A stretch of DNA of 64,000 bases from Micromonospora sp. WMMD1128. Lineage in GTDB: Bacteria; Actinomycetota; Actinomycetes; Mycobacteriales; Micromonosporaceae. The notes under the pieces are model-generated. The model ran no database searches and was not told the origin of the DNA. It was given only the letters and a program-made list of their open reading frames with translations. The stretch is taken from positions 6,722,001-6,786,000 of the forward strand of contig NZ_CP114902.1 in the NCBI RefSeq assembly GCF_027497235.1. The letters are read 5' to 3'. This document shows positions 8,796 to 17,689 of this stretch, piece after piece (position 1 is the first letter of the stretch; every line of letters starts with the position of its first letter). The position numbers and the translations under genes are program-made.

Positions 8796-9530
8796 TCAGG
8801 CGGCTGCGGGCAGCCGGTAGCCGTACCGTTCGACCCGGTCGGCGAGGTCGGCGAGGTCGTCGTCGGCCCCCGGGCCCTGCCGCCAGGCGTGCAGGTATCG
8901 GGTGTTGGTGTCCCGGTCCAGGTCGCCGACGTCGAAGGTGGGTGGGATGCCGGCGAAGGCCGCGATGGCATCAAGCGTCCGCCCCGGGTCGTCCATCAGG
9001 TCCTCGTAGCGGACGGTGAGCAGCGCGTCGAGGTGCGTGGCGTCGGCCCGGGCCAGTTCGTAGGCGTGCAGCCAGTGCTCGACGAGCTGCCGCACGGTCA
9101 GTGCCGGCGTCCACTTCCGGGTGCTCATCGCCACCCCCACCGGATGCCTGGTGACGAGCACGAACCGGGAGCCCGGGAAGAGCCGCTGGAAGAACCGGAA
9201 CCGCAACAAGTTCGGCGGCGACTTCTCCAGCAGGACCGGACGGTCGGGATCGAGATAGCGGCCCCACTGCTCACGCAGCAGGCGGGCGGTGGCCGGGGTG
9301 GCCAGCTCGTGGTGCTCGGTCATGTGCGCCCCGGGCGCGTACGCGAACCGCCCCGGACCGCCGTGCTGCTCGTCGTAGGGGCAGACGGTCTGCAGGTACT
9401 GACCCTCGTCCATCGGCGCGCCGGTCTGCCGGAACCCGGCCACCTGCGGATTCGTGCCGACAAGCGCGGCCAGCAGGGTGGTGCCGCTGCGGTGCATGCC
9501 GCCCATGAACAGAAAGCGCCCGGGTGTCAC
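8796..9530 (-). CDS. PAPS-dependent sulfotransferase
   Basis: A 244-residue cytosolic sulfotransferase of the Sulfotransfer_3 type. The 5'-phosphosulfate loop is FMGGMHRSGTTLLAAL (about residues 8-23), the catalytic-strand region includes LLEKSPPNLLRF, and the 3'-phosphate-binding motif is VLVTRHPVGVAMST (about 112-125). RYEDLMDDP is also typical. It transfers sulfate from PAPS to a hydroxyl or amine. The acceptor is unknown, but a product of the adjacent cluster is the obvious candidate. The GTG start overlaps the stop of the upstream phosphatase gene (GTGA), so the two are translationally coupled. The open frame further upstream is a shadow of that phosphatase. Confidence 0.9.
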   Translation of the reverse strand: MTPGRFLFMGGMHRSGTTLLAALVGTNPQVAGFRQTGAPMDEGQYLQTVCPYDEQHGGPGRFAYAPGAHMTEHHELATPATARLLREQWGRYLDPDRPVLLEKSPPNLLRFRFFQRLFPGSRFVLVTRHPVGVAMSTRKWTPALTVRQLVEHWLHAYELARADATHLDALLTVRYEDLMDDPGRTLDAIAAFAGIPPTFDVGDLDRDTNTRYLHAWRQGPGADDDLADLADRVERYGYRLPAAA

Positions 9531-10351
9531 CTGGTCTCCGTGAGGCTGTCGGTGTGCAGGGCCTCGCCGACCGCGCGGCCGAGGGTCTCGTACGCCGGGG
9601 CCCACGCGACGAAGCTGCCCCGCCGCCGGGTCGGCAGCGGATCGGGGTGGCTCAGGTAACCGCCGCCGGTCGCGGTGACGAGCGCCCGCCCGGCGGCGGT
9701 GTCCCAGTCGTAGACGTCCGCGTTGGCGGCCAGGTCGGCGCGGCCGGCCGCGACGTACGCCAGTGCCAGCGCGGACGAACCGAGCCGTCGTACGTCCGCG
9801 GCGGCGGTGAGCAGCGCGGCCAGCAGATCGGTCTCGGCGCGGGCCGGCGGCCCGCCGGCGTTCGGGATGTCGCACAGCACGAGCGGCGGCGCCGACGGCG
9901 CGGACGTACGCCCGGACAGCCGGGCGCCGTTCAGCCACGCGTAGCCGTCGGCCGCGGTGAACAGCTCCTCGTGCACCGGGTCGTAGACGCAGCCGCCCAC
10001 GGTACGACCGGCGATCCGCAGGCCGATCGAGACGCAGAAGAACGGGATGCCCCGGACGAAGTTGTAGGTGCCGTCGATCGGGTCGACGAGCCACACCGGA
10101 TCGTCCGCCCCGACGGCGGGGCCGTGCTGCCGGCCGCCTTCCTCACCCACCACCGTCGAGTTCGCGGCAGCGCCACGCAACGCGGCGCGGATCAGCTCCT
10201 CGGCGGCCAGGTCGGCCTCGGTCACGACGTCGTGGGCCGCCTCCTTCGTGGATGCCTCCATCGGAGCGCCGAACCGCTGCCGGAGCAGCCGGCCGGCGTC
10301 GACCGCGGACTGCGCCGCCACGTCGATGAGGTCCTGCACGGTGCTGGTCAC
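9527..10351 (-). CDS. Inositol-monophosphatase-family phosphatase (IMPase or CysQ-like PAP phosphatase)
   Basis: A 274-residue Mg-dependent, Li-sensitive-type phosphatase. The metal-binding motifs are VVGEEGG (about residues 67-73), DPIDGTYNFVRG (about 89-100) and YDWDTAAGRAL (about 218-228). The family covers inositol-1-phosphatase, histidinol-phosphatase and 3'-phosphoadenosine-5'-phosphate (PAP) phosphatase. The 4-bp coupling to a PAPS sulfotransferase favours PAP removal, the by-product of sulfation. An inositol-phosphate role is also possible given ino1 at 26.9 kb. The start is GTG. It begins the minus-strand unit divergent from the main biosynthetic operon. Confidence 0.9.
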   Translation of the reverse strand: MTSTVQDLIDVAAQSAVDAGRLLRQRFGAPMEASTKEAAHDVVTEADLAAEELIRAALRGAAANSTVVGEEGGRQHGPAVGADDPVWLVDPIDGTYNFVRGIPFFCVSIGLRIAGRTVGGCVYDPVHEELFTAADGYAWLNGARLSGRTSAPSAPPLVLCDIPNAGGPPARAETDLLAALLTAAADVRRLGSSALALAYVAAGRADLAANADVYDWDTAAGRALVTATGGGYLSHPDPLPTRRRGSFVAWAPAYETLGRAVGEALHTDSLTETR

Positions 10352-10387
10352 GGCGCCACGCTAGCCGCGTCCCCCGCGGTGCCGCGC

Positions 10388-10414
10388 TGCCCGGACGTGT
10401 CAGCCGTCCGGGCA
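10388..10414. promoter_or_regulatory. Perfect inverted repeat in divergent promoter region
   Basis: Ten-base perfect arms, TGCCCGGACG and CGTCCGGGCA, are separated by seven bases. They lie in the 180-bp region between the divergent phosphatase and aminotransferase operons. The repeat could be an operator for a cluster regulator or a 5'-UTR hairpin. It lacks a T-tract and lies between divergent genes, so a terminator role is unlikely. Confidence 0.45.
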
Positions 10415-10531
10415 TGCCCATTCGTCGTGGCCGATCGAGGCTCCCGGGCTCGCCGCCGGATCCCGAGCATGGGCGGAAGCGGCCCGCGGTCGGCGTGACC
10501 GGTGCACCGGCCGCACCCGAGAGGCGGAGCG

Positions 10532-11896
10532 ATGGCAGAAAGTTCAGGCGGCGGCCGACGTTTCGGGCGTTCTCCCGACCGGCCGCGTGGTGCTCAGCAC
10601 TGGGCCGCTGAGCAGGAAGTGATCGGACCCGGCCTGCAGGCCGTCATGCTCTGGGCACAGTTGTGCGTCGAGTCCGCCGCCGGCGCGGTCCTGGTCGACT
10701 CGGACGGCAACGAGATCATCGACTTCCAGGGGGCCGGCGGGGTCAACTCGATCGGCCACGCCAACCCACGCCTGATCGCCGCCCTCACCGCCGAGCTGGC
10801 CACCGCGCCGGCCGGGGCGTTCGGGTCGGCCGGCCGCCGGGCGATGGCCGAGTCGCTGCGTGAGTTCCTGCCGCCGCCACTGGACCGGATCCAGCTCTAC
10901 AGCGGTGGCACCGAGGCGGTGGAAGCGGCGCTGCGGCTGGCCAAGTCGGTCACCGGCAAGCACGAGTTCCTGTCGTTCTGGGGTGGCTTCCACGGCAAGA
11001 CGCTCGGCAGCCTGGCGCTCACCGCCGGGGCGCGGGCCGGCCTCGGGCCGCTGCCCCCGGGCTATTTCAGCGCGCCGTACGCCAACTGCTACCACTGCCC
11101 GCTCAAGATGACGTTCCCGAGCTGCGGCTTCGCTTGCGTGGAGACGGTGCGGGACACCATCAAGGAGAACTCCACCGGCGCGCTGGCGGCCCTCGTCGTC
11201 GAGCCGGTGCAGGGCCGGTCGGGAAACGTGGTGCCGCCACCGGGCTACCTGAACGCGCTGGCCTCGGTCGCCGACGAGTTCGACGCGCTGCTGATCGTCG
11301 ACGAGATGATGACCGGTTTCGGCCGTACCGGTGAGTCGTTCGCCTTCCTGCGTGACGAGGTGGCGCCGGACATCGTCACGGTCGGCAAGGGGATGGGCGC
11401 CGGATACCCGGTCACCGGGGTGATCTCCACCGCGGAGCTGATGGCCGCCAGCCCGTTCTCCGACCCGAGCGCCAGCTCGTCCAGCTTCGGCGCGTTCCCG
11501 CTGGCCTGCCGGGCGGTCGCCACCACCACGGACGTCCTGGTCGACGAGGACCTGCCCACCCGGGTGGGCAAGCTCGGCGCCGAGATGCTCGCGGCGCTCG
11601 AACCGCTCGTCGACGAGTCCCCGCTCGTCGGCGACGTCCGGGGCGCCGGGTTCGCGATCGGCATCGAGCTGGTCGCCGACAAGCAGTCCCGCCGGCCGCT
11701 GGACAAGGGCACCTTCCGGGAGACGTTCCTGGCGTTGCTCGACGCCGGGGTGCTGGTGATGACCGGGGGCACCACCCTGCGCCTCTACCCACCGCTGAAC
11801 GTGGACGCGGAGCTGGCCGAGCAGGCCGTCGAGATCATTCGCCGCGTGTTGACCGACGGCGCGGCGCCACAGCACCTTGAGGAGGGACCGGCATGA
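10532..11896 (+). CDS. Class III PLP-dependent aminotransferase
   Basis: A 454-residue aminotransferase of the acetylornithine/4-aminobutyrate/ornithine type. It shows the PLP-phosphate region SGGTEAVEAALRLAK, WGGFHGKTLGS, the Asp-containing VDEMMTGFGRTG, and the Schiff-base Lys in VTVGKGMGAGYP (about K286). A Cys-rich insert CYHCPLKMTFPSCGFACVE is present, as in some secondary-metabolism members. It should exchange an omega-amino group with a ketone or aldehyde. The ATG at 10532 has a GAGGCGGAG site. It is the first gene of the long biosynthetic operon and overlaps the oxidoreductase that follows by ATGA, suggesting consecutive dehydrogenation and transamination (inference). Confidence 0.94.
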   Translation: MAESSGGGRRFGRSPDRPRGAQHWAAEQEVIGPGLQAVMLWAQLCVESAAGAVLVDSDGNEIIDFQGAGGVNSIGHANPRLIAALTAELATAPAGAFGSAGRRAMAESLREFLPPPLDRIQLYSGGTEAVEAALRLAKSVTGKHEFLSFWGGFHGKTLGSLALTAGARAGLGPLPPGYFSAPYANCYHCPLKMTFPSCGFACVETVRDTIKENSTGALAALVVEPVQGRSGNVVPPPGYLNALASVADEFDALLIVDEMMTGFGRTGESFAFLRDEVAPDIVTVGKGMGAGYPVTGVISTAELMAASPFSDPSASSSSFGAFPLACRAVATTTDVLVDEDLPTRVGKLGAEMLAALEPLVDESPLVGDVRGAGFAIGIELVADKQSRRPLDKGTFRETFLALLDAGVLVMTGGTTLRLYPPLNVDAELAEQAVEIIRRVLTDGAAPQHLEEGPA

Positions 11897-12927
11897 GGAT
11901 CGCCGTCATCGGCTTCGGCACCGCGGGGGAAGGGCGACTGCACGCATACCGTACGGTCACCGCCGGCCGGGTCGTCGCGGTGCTCGACCCGTCACCGGAG
12001 CGGCGGGCCCGGGCCCGGCGGCTCGACCCCGGCCTGGCCACCTACACGACGTTGGCCGAGCTGCTCGCCGCCCAGCCGGTGGACGCGGTCGACATCTGCA
12101 CCCCACCGAACCACCACGTCGAGCTGGAACGCGAAGCGCTCGCCGCCGGTCTGCACGTGATCTGCGAGAAGCCGGTCGCGGTGCGCACCGACGAGGCACT
12201 CGACCTGATCAACCTGGCCCGGGACCGGGGCCTGCTGCTCTACCCCGCGCACAACTACGGGTTCTCGCCGATGATGCGGGTGCTCACCGGCGCGGTCACC
12301 GGCGGGCGGCTCGGCGGTCCGCTGCGGGCCCGGTTCCGGATCGCCCGTGACTCGCACGCCCGCGGGGTGCCGGGATGGCAACCGGACTGGCGTCGGGACA
12401 TCTCGGTGGCCCGGGGCGGGATCATGCTCGACCACGGGACGCACTGCGCGTACATGGCGACCCAGATCTTCGGCGAGGCGCCGCGGACGGTCTCCTGCGT
12501 CGCGCAGTGGGCGGACGGCGGCGCCGCCGACGGGATGGACGTGGCCGCCCGGCTGGACCTGGATTTCGGCGACGGCGGGACCTGCGAGATCGACCTGAGC
12601 TGGGTCAGTGACACCCGGTCGAACCGCTATCTGGTCAGCGGCCCGGACGGCACGGCCGACGTGCACGACGGGGTGGCCGAGGTGCGTACGGCGGGCGGGG
12701 TGGAGCGCACCGACCTGGCCCCGCCGACCCGCGACCAGACCCACCAGGAGTGGTTCGGCGGCATGTTCGCCGACTTCGCCGGCCTGATCGCCACGGGCAC
12801 CGGCTGGGACCGGCCGATGCGGGAGGTCGTCACCACGACGGCGCTGATCGAGGCGGCCTACCGGTCAGCCGGCCGCGGTGGAGAGCCGGTCGTCCCGGGC
12901 GGCCTCTCGGCCGCGGAAGCGCGGTGA
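11893..12927 (+). CDS. Gfo/Idh/MocA-family NAD(P)-dependent oxidoreductase
   Basis: A 344-residue oxidoreductase with an N-terminal Rossmann fold (IAVIGFGTAGEGRL), the signature VICEKPVAVR (catalytic Lys about K93), and a C-terminal alpha/beta domain with MLDHGTHCAYMA. Members oxidise or reduce hydroxyl groups of sugars and cyclitols such as myo-inositol. Coupling to the aminotransferase (ATGA overlap) suggests a ketone is made for transamination. The C-terminal domain carries the usual GGIMLDHGTH metal/substrate region. Substrate is unknown. The next gene begins in a GTGA overlap with its stop. Confidence 0.92.
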   Translation: MRIAVIGFGTAGEGRLHAYRTVTAGRVVAVLDPSPERRARARRLDPGLATYTTLAELLAAQPVDAVDICTPPNHHVELEREALAAGLHVICEKPVAVRTDEALDLINLARDRGLLLYPAHNYGFSPMMRVLTGAVTGGRLGGPLRARFRIARDSHARGVPGWQPDWRRDISVARGGIMLDHGTHCAYMATQIFGEAPRTVSCVAQWADGGAADGMDVAARLDLDFGDGGTCEIDLSWVSDTRSNRYLVSGPDGTADVHDGVAEVRTAGGVERTDLAPPTRDQTHQEWFGGMFADFAGLIATGTGWDRPMREVVTTTALIEAAYRSAGRGGEPVVPGGLSAAEAR

Positions 12928-14078
12928 CGGCCACCGAGATCCGGCTCAGCGTGGCGATCATGCACCACCCGCGCCGACGGGAGCGCATCCCACCGCTGGT
13001 GCGCGACTGCGCCCCGCTGGCCGCCCGGGTGGTGACCGACCCGGAACCGGACGGGTTGCCCAGCCCGTTGCGTACCGCGAAGGTGGCCTGGCGCTCGGTC
13101 GCCGCCGGCGCCACCCACCACCTGGTGTTGCAGGACGACATCCGGCTGATCCGGGGCTTCGCCACCCAGGTGCACCGGGCGATCGCGGCCCGTCCGGAAC
13201 ACGGGATCTCGCTCTACTCGCACTGGGACAGCCCGCAGAACTCGTACCTGGTCCGCCGCGCGGTGATCGCCGGTTGGCCGTTCGCGCCGCTGTCGCGGGT
13301 CGAGTGGACCCCCACCCAGGGGTTCGTCCTGCCGGTGACGTTGGCCCGGCAGTTGGCCGACTACCTGGCCGGCATTCCGGACGACGTCAAGGACGACGAC
13401 GAGATGGTGGTGATGTTCTGCCGGGAGGCCGGCATCCCGGTCGTCGGGACCGTGCCGCACCTGGTCGACCACCGGTTCGATCCGACGATCGTCGGGCATC
13501 CGGGCCGGTTCCACGCCACCGTGTTCCTGCCGGCCCCGGCGCTGTCGTCGGCGTACTGGCAGTTCAGCGCGAGCGCCGAGGAGGCCCTGGGCCGGCGGTG
13601 CCGCTTCGACGAGAAGCTGCCCTACACCGTGCAGCTGCATCGCAACCGCTGCCTGCTGCGACCGCTGCGGCCGGGCACCGGGGAACCTGTCGAACACGGT
13701 TTCGGCTGGTACTGGGCTGATCACTGCGGCCTGGTCGGGGTGACCGTGAGTCAGGTGGTGGACGGGTTCGACCGGCTGCTCGAGGTGACCGGCCTGCCGC
13801 CGGGTCTCCACTGGCGACTCGCCCTTGAGGTGTGGGCGGCCGGCTACCTGCTCGGCGCGGACGCGGTGACGGTCCGCCGTAAGGAGGCGGACGGGGTCTG
13901 GCCCCCGGCGGCGGTCGGGGCCGGGCTCGCCCAGGCCGCGATGACCAGTTGGATCACCTCCGGCCTGGCGGAGCCGGACGCCACCGCTCTGACCGACGAA
14001 CAGCGGGCGGCGCTGGTCGCGGTCGGCCTGGCCGGGGTGTCGCAGGGGTGGCTCGGCGGCTGGCAGGAGACGCCGTGA
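12924..14078 (+). CDS. Glycosyltransferase-like protein, paralogue of the 34.4-35.6 kb gene
   Basis: A 384-residue protein with features of a GT-A glycosyltransferase (resembling GT25/GT2). It has IMHHPRRRERIPPLV at the N-terminus, SPLRTAKVAW, then ATHHLVLQDDI with a DxD-like metal site (about residues 71-81), SPQNS, EWTP and VPHLVDHR. The C-terminal half is alpha-helical with LEVWAAGYLLGADA. The same ordered motifs occur in the minus-strand gene at 34375-35601, so the two are paralogues. The GTG start lies in a GTGA overlap with the oxidoreductase stop; the frame upstream of it is a shadow. Sugar transfer to the cluster product is the likely role, but the family assignment is tentative. Confidence 0.8.
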   Translation: MTATEIRLSVAIMHHPRRRERIPPLVRDCAPLAARVVTDPEPDGLPSPLRTAKVAWRSVAAGATHHLVLQDDIRLIRGFATQVHRAIAARPEHGISLYSHWDSPQNSYLVRRAVIAGWPFAPLSRVEWTPTQGFVLPVTLARQLADYLAGIPDDVKDDDEMVVMFCREAGIPVVGTVPHLVDHRFDPTIVGHPGRFHATVFLPAPALSSAYWQFSASAEEALGRRCRFDEKLPYTVQLHRNRCLLRPLRPGTGEPVEHGFGWYWADHCGLVGVTVSQVVDGFDRLLEVTGLPPGLHWRLALEVWAAGYLLGADAVTVRRKEADGVWPPAAVGAGLAQAAMTSWITSGLAEPDATALTDEQRAALVAVGLAGVSQGWLGGWQETP

Positions 14079-14194
14079 CGGCCTGGCATACCTGTTCGGC
14101 TACCCCAACCGCCCGCTCGATCGAGCCTTCTGCATCTGCCGGATCCGGCGGGACGCTGGTCCGGCACGTCACCGACACGCGGGGGAGCGCCTGA
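14075..14194 (+). CDS. Possible 39-residue peptide in operon gap
   Basis: A small frame starts with GTG overlapping the stop of the glycosyltransferase-like gene (GTGA) and ends in TGATG overlapping the start of the acyl-AMP ligase. It exactly fills the largest gap in an otherwise gap-free operon. The peptide begins VTAWHTCSATPTARS and has no recognisable domain. Its third-position GC is lower than that of its neighbours, and the ligase frame is also open here. It may be an accident of coupling rather than a gene. Confidence 0.25.
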   Translation: MTAWHTCSATPTARSIEPSASAGSGGTLVRHVTDTRGSA

Positions 14195-15966
14195 TGCCCG
14201 ATCACGAAACCTTCGTCGACCTGCTGCAGGAGCGTGCCGCCAGCCACCCGGAGCGACCGGCGTTGATCTTCGACGCCGACCCCGGACCGGGCGACGCCGC
14301 GGTGCGTACGGTGTCGTGGGCCGACCTGGCCGCCCGGGCCCGGCAGATCGCCGCGCTGCTCGCCGGCACCGTCCGCCCCGGTGACCGGGTGCTCGTGCTG
14401 AACGAGCCCGGCACCGCCTTCGCGGAGAACTTCCTCGGCGTCCAGCACGCCGGGGCGATCCCGGTGCCGGCCCCGCTGCCGGACGGATACCGTCGGCAAC
14501 GGGACCGGCTGGCCGGCATCGCCCACAACGCCCGGGTGGCCGCCGTGGTCACCGACGCCGCGGCCCTCGACGCGGTCCGCGACTGGGCGGCCGAGTGCGG
14601 GCTGTCCGACGTGCCGTGCCTGGCCTTCGACGACGTTCCCGCGGACCGGACGACGGCGTGGCGGCGGCCGGACATCGACGGGTCCACCATCGCCTTCCTG
14701 CAGTACACCTCCGGCTCCACGAGCGACCCCAAGGGCGTCGTCGTGGACCACGCCAACCTGGTGCCCAACCTGCGGGCGTTCAACGAGATCCTGGGTGGCG
14801 GCGAGGGCGTACGGGTCGGCGGCTGGCTGCCCATGTATCACGACTTCGGCCTCATCGGACAGTTGTTGGCGCCGCTCTCGCGGGGCGGGTGCAGCGTCGG
14901 GATGTCGGCCACCACGTTCCTCAAACGCCCCGTCACCTGGCTCCGGCTGATCGAGCGGCACGACGTCGAGATCTCCCCGGCGCCGAACTTCGCGTACGAC
15001 CTGTGCACCCGACGGATCACCGACGAGCAGATCGCCGGCCTCGACCTGTCCCGGTGGAAGCGCGCGGTCAACGGCTCGGAACCGGTGCAGGCGACCACCC
15101 TGGCCGCGTTCGGCAGGCGATTCGCCGCCGCCGGGCTGCGACCGGAGGCCATCTGTCCCGGGTACGGCCTGGCCGAGATCACGCTCAGCGTCAGCGGCGC
15201 CACCATCGGTCGCCCGCCGGTGGTGCTCACGGTCGACGCCGAACAGCTGGAACGACACGTCGTGACCCCGGTCGACGACGGCCACCCGGAACCGGTGCGT
15301 GACCTGGTCAGCAGCGGCGAGTCCACCCCGGAGTTCGACATCCGGATCGTCGATCCCGCCACCCGGTCGCCGCAGCCGCCGGACCGGATCGGCGAGATCT
15401 GGCTGCGTGGCGCCAGCGTGGCCCGGGGCTACTGGGCCAACCCGGAGGCCACCCGGGAGGTGTTCGACAACGAGCTGGCCGACGGCGAGGGCGGCTTCCT
15501 GCGTACCGGGGACCTGGGCCTGCTGCGCGACGGCCAGCTCTTCGTGACCGGCCGGATCAAGGAGCTGCTGATCGTCAACGGCCGCAACCTGTACCCGCAC
15601 GACATCGAGGTGGCGGTGCGCGCGGTGGACGAGAGTCTGTCCCGAGGCGTCGGCGCCGCCTTCACCGTCGAGGTGCCGCACGAGGAACTCGTCGTGGTGC
15701 AGGAGTGCCGGGCCCGCTCCCTCGACCCGGCGGCCCGCGCCGCCGTGGTCGCCGCGATCCGCCACCTGCTGTCGCGGGAGTTCGGGACCGGCGCGGTGAG
15801 CGTGGTGCTGGTCCGACCCGGCACGGTGCCCCGCACCACAAGCGGCAAGATCCAGCGCGGCCTGGCCCGGATGCTCTTCCTGACCGACGCCCTCGGCGCC
15901 GAGCACGAGCAGCTCACCGACGGCGCGCGGGCCGCGCGCCGGGCCGGCGACCCGGTGCGGGCCTGA
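14194..15966 (+). CDS. Fatty acyl-AMP ligase (FAAL)-type adenylating enzyme
   Basis: A 590-residue adenylate-forming enzyme of the FAAL class, which activates a fatty acid with ATP and passes it to an acyl carrier protein rather than to CoA. Motifs in order: P-loop YTSGSTSDPKG (residues 171-181), LPMYHDFGLIG, SPAPNFAYDLCTRR, NGSEPVQATT, YGLAEITLSV, GEIWLRGASVARGYW, RTGDLGLL, and the C-terminal catalytic Lys region TTSGKIQR. The wording of several motifs (MYHDFGLIG, APNFAYDLC) is typical of FAALs rather than acyl-CoA ligases. The ATG overlaps the preceding stop (TGATG). It is probably the entry point of the fatty-acid part of the pathway, with the ACP at 19.4 kb as likely acceptor. Confidence 0.92.
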   Translation: MPDHETFVDLLQERAASHPERPALIFDADPGPGDAAVRTVSWADLAARARQIAALLAGTVRPGDRVLVLNEPGTAFAENFLGVQHAGAIPVPAPLPDGYRRQRDRLAGIAHNARVAAVVTDAAALDAVRDWAAECGLSDVPCLAFDDVPADRTTAWRRPDIDGSTIAFLQYTSGSTSDPKGVVVDHANLVPNLRAFNEILGGGEGVRVGGWLPMYHDFGLIGQLLAPLSRGGCSVGMSATTFLKRPVTWLRLIERHDVEISPAPNFAYDLCTRRITDEQIAGLDLSRWKRAVNGSEPVQATTLAAFGRRFAAAGLRPEAICPGYGLAEITLSVSGATIGRPPVVLTVDAEQLERHVVTPVDDGHPEPVRDLVSSGESTPEFDIRIVDPATRSPQPPDRIGEIWLRGASVARGYWANPEATREVFDNELADGEGGFLRTGDLGLLRDGQLFVTGRIKELLIVNGRNLYPHDIEVAVRAVDESLSRGVGAAFTVEVPHEELVVVQECRARSLDPAARAAVVAAIRHLLSREFGTGAVSVVLVRPGTVPRTTSGKIQRGLARMLFLTDALGAEHEQLTDGARAARRAGDPVRA

Positions 15967-15967
15967 G

Positions 15968-17689
15968 ATGGCCGCGCCCACCCTGCCCCTGGCCGCGACC
16001 GTGGCCCGGCAGCTCGACGAGCGGCTCGGCGACCCGGACGACGCCGACGTCGTCTTCAACCACGCCCGGGTCGCCGCCGCGGACGAGATCGAGGCGTTCC
16101 CGGCGGAGATCTGCGCGCACCTGGACCGGCTCGGCCTGCCGGCGCACTACGTGCCGGCCGCGTACGGCGGCGAGCTGCGCGGCTTCGACACTCTGGTCCA
16201 GGTCCTGCGGGTGATCGCACGCCGGGACCTGACCACAGCCATCGGGCACGGCAAGACGTTCCTCGGCGCGGCCTCGGTCTGGGCCCGGTCGCCGCGGGAC
16301 GAGGCGGACCTGGCGCAGGCCCGTGCGCTCGCCGGCACGGTCCTGGCCGGGGTGCCGGTCTGCTGGGCACTCACCGAGCCGGGCCACGGCAGCGACCTGC
16401 TCGCCGGTGAGGTCTCGGCGGTCCGGCACGACGACGGGTACCGGGTGACCGGTACGAAATGGCTGATCAACAACGCCACCCGGGCCGGTGTGGTGTGCCT
16501 GCTGGCGCGGACCGACCCGGCCGGCGGGCCACGGGGGTTCACGGTGCTGCTCGCCGACAAGCGGGAACTTCCCGCGCAGTCGTACCGGTGCCTGCCCGGG
16601 GAGCCGACCCACGGCATCCGGGGCGCCGACATCAGCGGGATCGTCCTCGACGACGCGCCGGTGCCGGTGACGGCCCTGGTCGGTGCGCCCGGCGCCGGGC
16701 TGGAGACGGTGCTGCGCGCCCTGCAGTTGACCCGTACGACGTGTGCCGCGTTGTCGCTCGGCGCGGCCGACCACGCGCTGGCGCTGGTCCGGCGATACCT
16801 GGACGAGCGCCGGCTCTACGGACGGCGGCTGGCCGACGTGCCGTACCTGCGGCGCGGGGTGGGCCGGCTGCACACCGTGCTGTTCCTGGCCGAAGCGGTG
16901 ACCGCCCTGGTCAGCCGGGCGGTGACGGCGGAGACCGAGGAGCTGGGGGTGCTTGCCCCGGTGCTCAAGGCCCTCGTGCCGACGCTCACCGACGAACTGA
17001 TCGCCGGGTGCGGCGAGCAGCTCGGTGCCCGCGCGTTCCTCACCGGCATCCCGGACTACGGACGCTTCCAGAAGGTCGAGCGGGACCACCGGATCGTCGG
17101 GATCTTCGACGGCAGCACCCCGGTCAACCGCAACGCGCTGATCAACCAGTTCCCGCACCTGGCTCGGGGCTGGCCCGGCGACCCGGTGGACGTGTCCCGC
17201 CTACGGTCGCTGGCCGACCTGCGGATACCGGTGCCCGAGCTGGATCCGGACCGGATCTCGCTGGCCGCCGGCCGTGGGTGCCTACCGTTGCGTGGGCTGG
17301 CTCCGGCGGTGGCGGCCGTCCGCGCGGCCGGTGGCCCGGCGGCCCGGGCCGAGTCGCTCCTGGCCGCGACCGAGCTGCTGCACACCGAGCTGGCCCGATA
17401 CCGCCCCCGGCCGCACGACGTGGAAGCCGCCGCCTACGACCTGGCCCACCGGTACGAGCTGTGTGTGGCCGGCGCGAGCGCGGTGCACCTGTGGCTGCAC
17501 AACCACGAGCACGCCGGCGCCGACCCGCTGTGGGCGGACGGGCTGTGGCTCGACGCGGCGTTGACCTGGGTGCTGCACCGCCTCGGCGCCGCGCCCGACC
17601 ACCCCGAGAGCTACGACCGGGTGTACGCGGCGCTTCCCCCGGGCCGTCGCCCCTCCGTGCTCGATCTCGACGGCGCCGAGGAGGCGTGA
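15968..17689 (+). CDS. Acyl-CoA dehydrogenase-like flavoprotein (subunit 1)
   Basis: A 573-residue acyl-CoA dehydrogenase homologue, longer than the usual 380-400 residues because of an added C-terminal helical domain of about 170 residues. The FAD/substrate region VCWALTEPGHGSDLL (about residues 132-146), TKWLINNATRAG and LRALQLTRTTCAAL are clear. The catalytic base position, normally Glu in an EGT motif, reads IFDGSTPVN with Asp381. In an operon with FAAL and ACP it probably introduces unsaturation into a carrier-bound acyl chain (inference). Two bases separate it from the FAAL stop, and its own stop overlaps the next gene (TGATG). It likely forms a heteromer with the following homologue. 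Confidence 0.88.
   Translation: MAAPTLPLAATVARQLDERLGDPDDADVVFNHARVAAADEIEAFPAEICAHLDRLGLPAHYVPAAYGGELRGFDTLVQVLRVIARRDLTTAIGHGKTFLGAASVWARSPRDEADLAQARALAGTVLAGVPVCWALTEPGHGSDLLAGEVSAVRHDDGYRVTGTKWLINNATRAGVVCLLARTDPAGGPRGFTVLLADKRELPAQSYRCLPGEPTHGIRGADISGIVLDDAPVPVTALVGAPGAGLETVLRALQLTRTTCAALSLGAADHALALVRRYLDERRLYGRRLADVPYLRRGVGRLHTVLFLAEAVTALVSRAVTAETEELGVLAPVLKALVPTLTDELIAGCGEQLGARAFLTGIPDYGRFQKVERDHRIVGIFDGSTPVNRNALINQFPHLARGWPGDPVDVSRLRSLADLRIPVPELDPDRISLAAGRGCLPLRGLAPAVAAVRAAGGPAARAESLLAATELLHTELARYRPRPHDVEAAAYDLAHRYELCVAGASAVHLWLHNHEHAGADPLWADGLWLDAALTWVLHRLGAAPDHPESYDRVYAALPPGRRPSVLDLDGAEEA

Noticed and set aside
7067..9019. 650-codon plus-strand frame
   Set aside because: Antisense to a LuxR regulator and a hydrolase that both have good starts and motifs. 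Composition is of shadow type.
10502..11896. Start of the aminotransferase at 10502
   Set aside because: The ATG at 10532 has a GAGGCGGAG site and fits the family N-terminus. The extra ten codons add nothing recognisable.
16459..17688. N-terminal 410 codons of a 978-codon frame as a fusion to the second dehydrogenase
   Set aside because: This part overlaps the first dehydrogenase in another frame and has no family features. The real start is the ATG at 17689 in a TGATG overlap.
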